Shown here in pieces: positions 1-5,452 of a DNA stretch of 6,663 nt. The first letter of the stretch is position 1; each line of letters begins with the position of its first letter. The translations under genes were made by a program, and so were the position numbers. The stretch comes from Anaerolineae bacterium (GTDB taxonomy: Bacteria > Chloroflexota > Anaerolineae > J102), in assembly GCA_027036755.1 (NCBI GenBank), contig JALWDV010000789.1, positions 1-6,663 of the forward strand, in the 5' to 3' direction. The notes under the pieces were generated by a model. It was not told the DNA's origin. It searched no databases and saw nothing but the letters and a program-made list of their open reading frames with translations.

Positions 1-12
1 CTGCGGGGCTAG
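1..12. repeat. Edge fragment of the repeat core, inverted
   Basis: CTGCGGGGCTAG at the window start is the exact reverse complement of 289-300 in the main repeat unit. It is probably the end of another copy lying outside the window in the opposite orientation. The 12-base match is short but shares the distinctive core. Confidence 0.5.
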
Positions 13-62
13 TGCAAGGAGGCGTAAGTCATTGTATAGTTGGCTGCTTGCGCTTGCGCCCA

Positions 63-122
63 GCCGGATATGCGATCCGGCGGGTTGAGCGGGAAAAGTG
101 CGCCGGATCGCACATCCGGCGC
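63..122. repeat. Nested palindrome pair GCCGGAT-N5-ATCCGGC
   Basis: Two hairpins, 63-81 (7-bp stem, loop ATGCG) and 100-122 (9-bp stem, loop CGCAC), are also inverted copies of one another: 63-82 matches the reverse complement of 101-120 at 19 of 20 positions, with an 18-base spacer. The DNA can fold as two small hairpins or one long stem. The stem GCCGGAT is shared with the units at 274-289 and 373-403. Confidence 0.8.
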
Positions 123-239
123 GGCGCATTATCATAACAAACCGTACAATCATTTCGGCCTTCGTGTACTAGCTGGACGTACTGGCCGAGTGACGAATGT
201 TCACAAATTAAATCGGCAATAGTGGCGTTTGCCACGCCC

Positions 240-262
240 GCCCGGCGATGAAGTCGCCGGGC
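240..262. repeat. Hairpin 1 of the palindromic unit, loop TGAAG
   Basis: GCCCGGCGA (240-248) pairs perfectly with TCGCCGGGC (254-262) across TGAAG. It is the mirror partner of the hairpin at 315-337: the stems differ at two base pairs, each exchanged as a complete pair, while the loop is conserved. That pattern points to selection or copying of structure. Confidence 0.85.
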
Positions 263-266
263 TACA

Positions 267-311
267 AAACAGCGCCGGATAAATCCGGCTAGCCCCGCAG
301 GGGCGCTGTTT
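267..311. repeat. Central stem AAACAGCGCC/GGCGCTGTTT with nested hairpins
   Basis: AAACAGCGCC (267-276) is the exact reverse complement of 302-311. Between and overlapping these arms lie GCCGGAT-AA-ATCCGGC (274-289), the palindrome GGCTAGCC (287-294) and CCCC-GCA-GGGG (293-303). The stretch can fold in several mutually exclusive ways and is the centre of the nearly symmetrical unit 240-337. Confidence 0.8.
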
Positions 312-314
312 CTA

Positions 315-337
315 GCCGGGGGACTTCATCCCCCGGC
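315..337. repeat. Hairpin 2 of the palindromic unit, loop CTTCA
   Basis: GCCGGGGGA (315-323) pairs perfectly with TCCCCCGGC (329-337) across CTTCA. Read on the other strand the loop is TGAAG, identical to hairpin 1, so the two ends of the unit are inverted relatives. A further short hairpin GGGCGC-GAA-GCGCCC follows at 347-361. Confidence 0.85.
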
Positions 338-372
338 GCTGGCCGCGGGCGCGAAGCGCCCCGGGTCTATAA

Positions 373-424
373 CCGGATTATTTTGTCAATGTTCATAATC
401 CGGCTAGCCCCGCAGGGGCGCTGT
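373..424. repeat. Partial repeat copy with expanded loop
   Basis: The 28 bases 397-424 are identical to 282-309. In front, CCGGATTAT (373-381) pairs with ATAATCCGG (395-403) across a 13-base AT-rich loop. It is thus the same CCGGAT/ATCCGG stem and CTAGCCCCGCAGGGGCGCTGT core as the main unit, with a different and longer loop and without the flanking TGAAG hairpins. Confidence 0.8.
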
Positions 425-612
425 CTGCAAAAAACTTTGCAAACCAGCGGCTCCCTCACCTGCAAAGGAGTGAAGCGACCGGCGTGGGAGGGCCGGGGTG
501 GGGGCCAAGTCCGGCGGCCAGGGCTGCAAAACTAACGAACGCTGTCTTGAACGTTGGCTCAGCAGACCTACATTAGTAGTTACAAAGAACCGGAAAAAGC
601 CAACAGACCATT
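425..612. other. Gene-free 3' flank with a G-rich tract (486-504)
   Basis: No credible gene is seen here or in 1-424. The notable element is GGGAGGGCCGGGGTGGGGG (486-504), four G-runs separated by 1, 2 and 1 bases, fitting the usual G-quadruplex pattern on the plus strand, which is the template strand for the minus-strand genes. It lies about 110 bases beyond the dehydrogenase stop. GTTGGCT (553-559) and AGCCAAC (598-604) could pair across 38 bases just after that stop, but no T-tract follows, so no intrinsic terminator is called. Confidence 0.5.
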
Positions 613-1914
613 CTACAAGACGTGACGCGTATCCACCAAAAGGGACGCTGTTTTTGCGATATGCGGCCAGTCATACGCAGTGTGATCCGTGGCGATGACC
701 ACGCAATCCGCCTCCTCCAGCGCCGCATCGAGATCATCCACGCTGGTGAATTTCAGGCCGTTGTAAGAAAAGCTGGATACGTGAGGATCGTGATAACGGA
801 TGTGTGCGCCTTTTTCATGCAGCAGGGCGATGATATCCAACGCCGGGGATTCGCGCACGTCATCGATGTCTTTCTTGTAAGCCACGCCCAACACCAGAAT
901 GCGACTGCCCTTCACCGCTTTCTCGACCTCATTCAGCGCATCCTGCACCTTCTCCACCCAATAGCGGGGCATATCGCTGTTGATTTCGCCGGCCAGTTGG
1001 ATGAAACGGGCGTTGTAGTTGAGGGTCTTCAGCTTCCAGGAGAGATAGTGAGGGTCCAGGGGGATGCAATGACCGCCCACGCCCGGGCCAGGCGTGAATT
1101 TCATAAAACCATAGGGCTTGGTCGCGGCCGCCTCGACGATCTCCCACACATCCAGGCCCAGCTTGTCGCACATGAGCGCAACTTCATTCACCAGGGCGAT
1201 GTTCACCGCCCGGAAGGTGTTTTCCAGCAGCTTGGTCATCTCGGCCGCGGCCGGCGACGAAACCGGCACGATACGCTCGATGGCCTGTCCATAAAGCGCC
1301 GACGCCGCCTCCAGACAATCGGGCGTGACGCCGCCGACGACTTTGGGCGTGTTCTCCACCGTCCAGTCGGTGCGACCAGGATCGATGCGTTCAGGCGAAA
1401 ACGCGAGGAAGAAATCCTCTCCCACCCGGCAGGGCTCTTCGCCCGAACCGCCCTCTTCCAGCATGGGCAGCAGCAACTCCTCGGTGGTGCCGGGGTAGGT
1501 GGTGGATTCCAGCACCACCAACATGCCCGGATGCAGGTGCGCCGCCACCGACTCACCGGCGGCGAGGAGATACCGCACATCGGGATCCCGGGTTTTGTTC
1601 AGCGGCGTGGGCACGCAGATGATGGCAACATCGGCTTCATTCAAGGCTGCGTAATCGGTGGTGGCCCAAATGCGCCCCGGCCCCGCGCTGGCGGTGGTCC
1701 ACTTTCGCAGCTCCTCCGCAGAAATATCGCTGATGTAGGAATCGCCGCGATTGATGGCTTCCACCTTGCCCGGGTCAACATCAACGCCGATGACCGGGAA
1801 ACCGCTTTTGGCGAACGCCACCGCCAACGGCAGCCCCACATAACCCAGCCCGATGATGGCGATCCGGGCCTGACGATTTTCTATTTTCTGCAATAGCGCT
1901 TCTTTCTCTGTCAT
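613..1914 (-). CDS. UDP-N-acetylhexosamine 6-dehydrogenase (WbpA/TviB/WecC-type nucleotide sugar dehydrogenase)
   Basis: A 433-residue protein of the UDP-glucose/GDP-mannose dehydrogenase family. It should oxidise C6 of a UDP-N-acetylhexosamine (GlcNAc or ManNAc) to the uronic acid with two NAD+, in the cytoplasm, supplying an acidic sugar for a polysaccharide. Seen: the N-terminal Rossmann motif IGLGYVGLPLA (residues 21-31), the STTYPGTTEE segment (137-146), FSPERIDPG (172-180), the central MTKLLENTFRAVNIA helix with Lys228, the catalytic-cysteine motif GVGGHCIPLDP (278-288, Cys282), and a C-terminal NAD/UDP-binding third with VLGVAYKKDIDDVRESP (341-357). Length matches WbpA-like enzymes (about 430-440). 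The frame is open upstream to 2037, but ATG 1914 is chosen because an AAGGA box lies 8 bases before it and the Rossmann fold begins shortly after. The first 134 bases overlap the upstream NusG-like gene in another frame, suggesting translational coupling. The family is certain; GlcNAc versus ManNAc specificity is not resolved. Confidence 0.93.
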   Translation of the reverse strand: MTEKEALLQKIENRQARIAIIGLGYVGLPLAVAFAKSGFPVIGVDVDPGKVEAINRGDSYISDISAEELRKWTTASAGPGRIWATTDYAALNEADVAIICVPTPLNKTRDPDVRYLLAAGESVAAHLHPGMLVVLESTTYPGTTEELLLPMLEEGGSGEEPCRVGEDFFLAFSPERIDPGRTDWTVENTPKVVGGVTPDCLEAASALYGQAIERIVPVSSPAAAEMTKLLENTFRAVNIALVNEVALMCDKLGLDVWEIVEAAATKPYGFMKFTPGPGVGGHCIPLDPHYLSWKLKTLNYNARFIQLAGEINSDMPRYWVEKVQDALNEVEKAVKGSRILVLGVAYKKDIDDVRESPALDIIALLHEKGAHIRYHDPHVSSFSYNGLKFTSVDDLDAALEEADCVVIATDHTAYDWPHIAKTASLLVDTRHVL

Positions 1915-2476
1915 TTTTCTTGTCCTTGTAATGGATTTTGCGTCCGCGTCCGCGGGTGCCGCGGCGACGTTTGGGTTCGATTTCAGAGATGTCGATCTCC
2001 ACCTGATTCTCCTGCCCCAGGAATCGCAGGAGCACAATAGCCCGATCTCGCGGCGTCAGATGCTTGAGGAAGACCGCCTCCATGCCCGCCAGCGGGCCGG
2101 AGCGCAGCCGCACGCGTTCGCCTTCCTTGAACTCCTCGGTGGGCAACCCGCCCCTCTCATTCAGGCGCTTCACTTCCTCCCGAATGGCTTCGATCACCTC
2201 ATTGCGCAAAGGCAAGGGCGTCTCTTCATTCGAGACCACCCTGATCACGCCCGGCGTATAGTTGATCGTCCCCAGTTCCACCTGATCCAGGTCCATCTGC
2301 ACGAAGAGATAACGCGGGAAAAGCGGGCGCAACTGCACCTTGTTCCGATATTTCTGATAAACCTCGGGCAGAAACACCACCAACTGCTTTTCCTCCAACA
2401 GGCTGACAACCTGCAATTCCTTTTGAGGTTTGGTGAAAACAACATACCAGAGGATTTCGGAATCTTCTTTCTTCAT
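1781..2476 (-). CDS. NusG-paralog transcription antiterminator (RfaH/UpxY/LoaP-like)
   Basis: A specialised NusG-family protein expected to bind RNA polymerase and help it through long polysaccharide operons. Seen: an NGN domain at about residues 8-105, opening ILWYVVFTKPQKE and containing the family segment LRPLFPRYLFVQMD (49-62) and YTPGVIRVVSN (73-83); then a KOW-type domain at about 116-168 with FKEGERVRLRSGPLAGMEAVF. NusG paralogs of this kind are usually about 160-180 residues; this frame gives 231. After residue 168 comes a basic tail (KRRRGTRGRGRK), and about the last 44 residues read through the start of the dehydrogenase gene in another frame, so they look like read-through rather than a domain. 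Start ATG 2476 is chosen because the NGN domain begins a few residues later; a longer in-frame ATG at 2542 adds 22 residues without recognisable domain. Neither start has a clear Shine-Dalgarno box. The gene follows the epimerase by 155 bases. Family membership is secure; RNA or DNA recruitment signal is unknown. Confidence 0.87.
   Translation of the reverse strand: MKKEDSEILWYVVFTKPQKELQVVSLLEEKQLVVFLPEVYQKYRNKVQLRPLFPRYLFVQMDLDQVELGTINYTPGVIRVVSNEETPLPLRNEVIEAIREEVKRLNERGGLPTEEFKEGERVRLRSGPLAGMEAVFLKHLTPRDRAIVLLRFLGQENQVEIDISEIEPKRRRGTRGRGRKIHYKDKKNDRERSAIAENRKSSGPDRHHRAGLCGAAVGGGVRQKRFPGHRR
1923..1927 (-). promoter_or_regulatory. Ribosome binding site of the nucleotide sugar dehydrogenase
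   Basis: On the minus strand AAGGA is followed by 8 bases and then ATG at 1914. This decides the start of the dehydrogenase over the longer open frame reaching 2037. The site lies inside the reading frame of the NusG-like gene, so ribosomes finishing that gene would pass over it. Confidence 0.6.
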
Positions 2477-2573
2477 AGGACGAAAACAGAAACGGACGCG
2501 CTCCGCCGTCTCGCAGGAGGCTTCGCCGCGAATCGGGGACATTGTGAACGACAGTGGGAGCTAAGAGCTGCGA

Positions 2574-2625
2574 CGCACTGCCGGTTTTATCCTTCTATCG
2601 ATTGAAGCCAGTGCGCAAAACGCAC
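2574..2625 (-). promoter_or_regulatory. Candidate alternative-hairpin leader before the NusG-like gene
   Basis: The 155-base gap between the epimerase stop and the NusG-like start contains two hairpins that cannot form together. On the plus strand GTGCG (2611-2615) pairs with CGCAC (2621-2625) across loop CAAAA, and the overlapping CAGTGCG (2609-2615) pairs perfectly with CGCACTG (2574-2580) across 28 bases. In the minus-strand transcript the small hairpin is made first and the downstream segment can then displace it. This is the topology of an attenuator or switch, but no U-tract terminator is evident, so a regulatory role is inference only. Confidence 0.3.
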
Positions 2626-2627
2626 CG

Positions 2628-2639
2628 ACGGCTAGCCGT
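2628..2639. repeat. 12-base perfect palindrome over the epimerase stop codon
   Basis: ACGGCTAGCCGT is its own reverse complement and contains the TAG stop (2632-2634) of the epimerase gene. It directly precedes, in the minus-strand direction, the alternative hairpins of the following intergenic gap. It may add structure at the 3' end of that coding region; it may also be chance in GC-rich DNA. Confidence 0.4.
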
Positions 2640-3600
2640 TCCGCAGCCAATCCGCTACGCGCTGCAAAATCTCATCCAGATGCAGCAGCGGACGCCAGCC
2701 TGTCAGGGCTTGGATGCGGGTTGTATCGGGCACGCGGCGCTGCATATCCTCGAAACCGGGAGCGTAGGCCCGTTCGTAAGGGATGAACTGGATGGGCGAG
2801 TCGCTGTTCAGCATGGCCTTCACGCGGCGAGCCAGATCCAAAATGCTGATCTCCTCGGTGGAGCCGACATTGAACACTTTGCCCGGCGCCTCTTCGTGAT
2901 CCAGCAGCGCCTCCAACGCCCGCACAGTGTCGCTGACATCGCAAAAACAGCGACTCTGCGAGCCGTCGCCATACACGGTGATAGGCTCGCCTGCCAGGGC
3001 CTGACCGACGAAACGGGGCACGACCATGCCATAACGCCCGACCTGCCGCGGGCCCACGGTGTTGAACAATCGGGCGACGACCACGGGCAGATCATATTTC
3101 TGAAAATACGCCAGGCCCAGAAACTCATCCACCATCTTAGAAGCGGCGTAGGCCCAGCGACTGCGGCTGGTGGGGCCCAACACCACATCATCATCCTCGC
3201 GGAAGGGCACGCGCACGCCCTTGCCGTAGACCTCTGACGTAGAGGCGATGAGCACCCGGGCCCGATAGCGGGCAGCGGCCTTCAGCACGGCCTCGGCCCC
3301 CATGATGTTGGTCTCGATGGTCCGCACGGGCTGCTCCACCACCAGCCTCACGCCCACCGATGCCGCCAGATGCACGATGGCCTGACTTTCGCTGGCCAGC
3401 CTGTCCAGCACCGGCGTATCGGTAATGCTGGCAATGGCGAAAGAAAAGCCCGGACGTCCCACCAGATGCTCGATGTTCTCAAAACGACCGGTGGATAGAT
3501 TATCGAGAATGGCCACCTGCCTGCCGCTATCCAGCAAGCGCTCGGCCAGGTGGCTGCCGATGAAACCAGCGCCGCCGGTGATGAGAATGCGTTCGATCAT
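2632..3600 (-). CDS. NAD-dependent sugar-nucleotide epimerase/dehydratase (extended SDR)
   Basis: A 322-residue cytoplasmic enzyme of the extended short-chain dehydrogenase family acting on nucleotide-activated sugars. Seen: NAD-binding GGAGFIGSHLAE (9-20); acidic residue after the second strand in ILDNLSTG (31-38); HLAA (77-80); the active-site strand IASTSEVYGKG (118-128) with Ser/Thr 120-122; the catalytic YAASK (Tyr151, Lys155); RLFNTVGPRQ (177-186); ITVYGDGSQSRCFCDVSD (207-224) and KVFNVGSTEEISI (241-253), substrate-side motifs of UDP-sugar epimerases and decarboxylases. Length is normal. The stretch GPTSRSRWAYAASK resembles UDP-glucuronate decarboxylase relatives, but the CYDEGKR-type signature of UDP-xylose synthase is not present, so it may equally be a UDP-hexose 4-epimerase or a dehydratase. 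ATG 3600 gives an immediate nucleotide-binding strand. It follows the tyrosine-kinase stop by 16 bases with no clear Shine-Dalgarno box, suggesting coupled translation in one operon. Confidence 0.9.
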   Translation of the reverse strand: MIERILITGGAGFIGSHLAERLLDSGRQVAILDNLSTGRFENIEHLVGRPGFSFAIASITDTPVLDRLASESQAIVHLAASVGVRLVVEQPVRTIETNIMGAEAVLKAAARYRARVLIASTSEVYGKGVRVPFREDDDVVLGPTSRSRWAYAASKMVDEFLGLAYFQKYDLPVVVARLFNTVGPRQVGRYGMVVPRFVGQALAGEPITVYGDGSQSRCFCDVSDTVRALEALLDHEEAPGKVFNVGSTEEISILDLARRVKAMLNSDSPIQFIPYERAYAPGFEDMQRRVPDTTRIQALTGWRPLLHLDEILQRVADWLRNG

Positions 3601-3616
3601 AATAACTGGGGAACAA

Positions 3617-5305
3617 TCAGCGCGTCAGGCGCGAAAATTGTCGGCTAAGCCAATTTTTCTGGCTGGACTTGCGGCGTTTATGAGCTGGACGACGCGACTT
3701 GCTGCTTTGGTCGCCATCCGATGATTCCTCACTATCGCGATAGTAGCGATTGTAGTAATAATAGTAATAACCAGAATCGCCGCGGCGCTGATAACGATTC
3801 AGGACAATGCCCAACACACGCGCCTTCACCTTCTCCATCTCCGATAGTACATGAATCAGCGCGGGCTCGCGAGTCGAGCCGGAATCGACGACGATGATGA
3901 CGCCATCCATCTCCCGGCCCAAAATCACCGGATCGGTGACGGCCAGCGCAGGCGGAGAATCGAAAAGCAAAATATCGTAATCGCGCAAAAGATGCTCGGT
4001 AAGCTGCTTCAGTTTGTGCGATCCCAGCAGCTCGGACGGGTTGTGAGGCAGTTGTCCGCTGGTTAGCAGCCAGAGATTTTCGACAGGCGTGGAAGAGAGC
4101 AGATAATCCAGATTATCCGACAACTCATCCATCAGCAAAGCGCCGGTGAGCCCCACCGTATTGGGAACGCCCCAGCGTTTGTGCTGCGTGGGTTTGCGCA
4201 GATCGGCATCGACAAGGATTACTTTTTTGCCCGCCTGCGCCATCACCACAGCAAGATTGGCCGCGGTTGTGCTCTTGCCTTCTCCCGGCCCCGCACTGGT
4301 GACCACCAGGGTGCGCATGGGCTTATCCACCCCCGCGAACTGGATGCCGGTGCGGATGGTGCGATAGGCTTCGGCCACCGGGGAGCGCGGGTCCTCCAGC
4401 GTCACAATCGATTCCGCGTCATTGCCTTTGCCGCGAGCAATGATGCCCAGGGTGCTCAGAGAAGTGATACGCGCGATATCATCGGGCGTTCTGATCGAAT
4501 CATCCAGATATTCAATGAGAAAAGCAGCTCCCAAACCGATTATTCCGCCCACAATAGCTGCCAGCAGGGTGTTCATCAGAATTCGGGGGCGCACAGGATG
4601 CTGGGGCGGCAGAGAAGGCTCCACCACCGTAATGGTGTCCAGTGCGTTCGCCTCGGCCAGACGGATATTTTCCAATTGCGCCAGCACATTGCCAAAAGTG
4701 CTGCGATATTGGGCCAGGCGATCTTCCAACACCGCCCGGCGGGCCTTGCTCTCGGCGTCGGTGGCGTCGGCCAGCTCCTGCAGTTCAGCGTCGGTGGATT
4801 GGATTTCCTGGCTAAGCTCCTGCAACTGTTGTTGCAAAGAGCCTTTCAACTCTTGATAGCGGGCCGTTTGCTGCCGGTTGTTGAACTCGACGAAAACTTC
4901 AGGCAGTGCGTTGACCAGCTTCGCTGCAATGGCAGGATCCGGATATTCGACATGAAGATCGATAAGCTGGGTGTCGCGCACTGGCTGTACAGAAACGGCC
5001 TCCTCCAACTCCTCGGGATCGACGTCGCCCTCCAGGCCCGCCTTGACGATGGCCGCTTCGAGCAGTGGACGGGCCGTCAGCATTTGAGCATAAGTGCTGG
5101 AGAGGCGCTCGGCAGCCAGGATGTCGGCGTATTGCAACGACGCGCTGTTGCTGACGCTTTGGCTGACCAGCAGCCGCGTCGAGGCCCGATAGATGGGCGT
5201 TTGACGCGAGCTAAAAATGTAGGCTGCGACGGCGGCAATCGCCGTAGTTAGAAGAATGAGCCATAACCACTTTCGTAGCAGCTCCCAGTATTGGCGTAAT
5301 TCCAT
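3617..5305 (-). CDS. Wzc-like polysaccharide chain-length determinant and tyrosine autokinase
   Basis: A 562-residue inner-membrane BY-kinase that should control polymer length and export through cycles of tyrosine phosphorylation. Seen in order: a short cytoplasmic N terminus, membrane segment 1 at about 14-31, a Wzz-type extracytoplasmic domain (32-243) with a Gln/Glu-rich helical stretch at about 145-215 likely to form a coiled coil, a proline-rich PSLPPQHPVRP (230-240) before membrane segment 2 (about 244-266), and a cytoplasmic kinase: Walker A GPGEGKST (339-346), Walker A' KVILVDADLRKP (361-372), Walker B DILLFDSPP (444-452). The tail carries a tyrosine cluster, six consecutive tyrosines (513-518) plus Tyr521-522, then a basic Ser/Lys/Arg end. 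It is shorter than E. coli Wzc (about 720). Regulator and kinase are fused rather than split as in CapA/CapB. No phosphatase gene is in the window. ATG 5305 has AGAGGAG upstream. Confidence 0.94.
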   Translation of the reverse strand: MELRQYWELLRKWLWLILLTTAIAAVAAYIFSSRQTPIYRASTRLLVSQSVSNSASLQYADILAAERLSSTYAQMLTARPLLEAAIVKAGLEGDVDPEELEEAVSVQPVRDTQLIDLHVEYPDPAIAAKLVNALPEVFVEFNNRQQTARYQELKGSLQQQLQELSQEIQSTDAELQELADATDAESKARRAVLEDRLAQYRSTFGNVLAQLENIRLAEANALDTITVVEPSLPPQHPVRPRILMNTLLAAIVGGIIGLGAAFLIEYLDDSIRTPDDIARITSLSTLGIIARGKGNDAESIVTLEDPRSPVAEAYRTIRTGIQFAGVDKPMRTLVVTSAGPGEGKSTTAANLAVVMAQAGKKVILVDADLRKPTQHKRWGVPNTVGLTGALLMDELSDNLDYLLSSTPVENLWLLTSGQLPHNPSELLGSHKLKQLTEHLLRDYDILLFDSPPALAVTDPVILGREMDGVIIVVDSGSTREPALIHVLSEMEKVKARVLGIVLNRYQRRGDSGYYYYYYNRYYRDSEESSDGDQSSKSRRPAHKRRKSSQKNWLSRQFSRLTR

Positions 5306-5317
5306 TGATGAATAAAA

Positions 5318-5324
5318 CTCCTCT
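5318..5324 (-). promoter_or_regulatory. Ribosome binding site of the tyrosine autokinase gene
   Basis: On the minus strand AGAGGAG precedes the ATG at 5305 by 12 bases, a somewhat long spacing. It is the strongest Shine-Dalgarno match of the five genes and supports the chosen start. Confidence 0.55.
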
Positions 5325-5341
5325 TTTGATTAAGTAATCTA

Positions 5342-5357
5342 ACGTGACTACACACGT
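5342..5357. promoter_or_regulatory. Dyad ACGTG-N6-CACGT in the gap before the kinase gene
   Basis: A perfect 5-base inverted repeat with a 6-base spacer lies 37-52 bases upstream of the kinase start. A TTGACC box on the minus strand (5363-5368) sits just before it and could be a -35 element, but the best -10-like hexamer, TAGATT (5336-5341), would need a 21-base spacer, so no standard promoter can be claimed. The dyad could be an operator of a promoter serving the kinase and downstream genes, or a chance palindrome. Confidence 0.25.
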
Positions 5358-5452
5358 AGCAAGGTCAAAAACCACGAAGCGCATTAAGCAATCTGCGCCT
5401 TCGGGTCGAAGCTTCTTTTAGCAGAGCCGATGATGTGCGATCCAAAAAGTCA

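Larger units (their letters stand above)
225..324. repeat. Left copy of a 100-base direct repeat flanking the gene cluster
   Basis: These 100 bases recur at 6564-6663 in the same orientation with a single difference (C at 237, T at 6576). The right copy is cut by the window end, so the true repeat may be longer; on the left side homology stops at 225. The block contains a 9-bp hairpin with a TGAAG loop, a 10-bp outer stem AAACAGCGCC/GGCGCTGTTT enclosing a GCCGGAT-AA-ATCCGGC hairpin, and half of a second hairpin. No open frame of note lies in it, so it looks like a non-coding interspersed repeat (REP or MITE-like), not an insertion sequence gene. Confidence 0.92.

Noticed and set aside
29..235. 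Small minus-strand open frame in the left flank
   Set aside because: It begins inside the repeat element and crosses the nested palindromes at 63-122; no motif, no Shine-Dalgarno, and its start is repeat sequence.
225..337. Insertion sequence with a transposase
   Set aside because: No transposase frame lies in or near either copy; the element is non-coding and self-complementary.
63..424. CRISPR array
   Set aside because: The repeated pieces are palindromes of different size and orientation without regular spacing or unique spacers of constant length, and no cas gene is present.
553..604. Intrinsic terminator after the dehydrogenase (GTTGGCT/AGCCAAC)
   Set aside because: The 7-bp stem has a 38-base loop and no T-tract follows in the minus-strand direction.
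622..1896. Long open frame on the plus strand opposite the dehydrogenase
   Set aside because: It is the antisense shadow of a clearly recognisable enzyme in GC-rich DNA; its translation is rich in His, Arg and Gln with no domain, and no ribosome site supports it.
1915..2037. Longer dehydrogenase start at 2037
   Set aside because: The extra 41 residues are unlike the family, overlap the NusG-like coding region, and the ATG at 1914 has a properly spaced AAGGA.
4181..5251. Long open frame on the plus strand opposite the tyrosine kinase
   Set aside because: Antisense shadow of a gene with intact Walker motifs; composition is unlike a real protein and no family motif is visible.
5336..5368. Sigma-70 promoter TTGACC/TAGATT upstream of the kinase
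   Set aside because: The spacer would be 21 bases, outside the usual 16-19; only the dyad is recorded, with low confidence.
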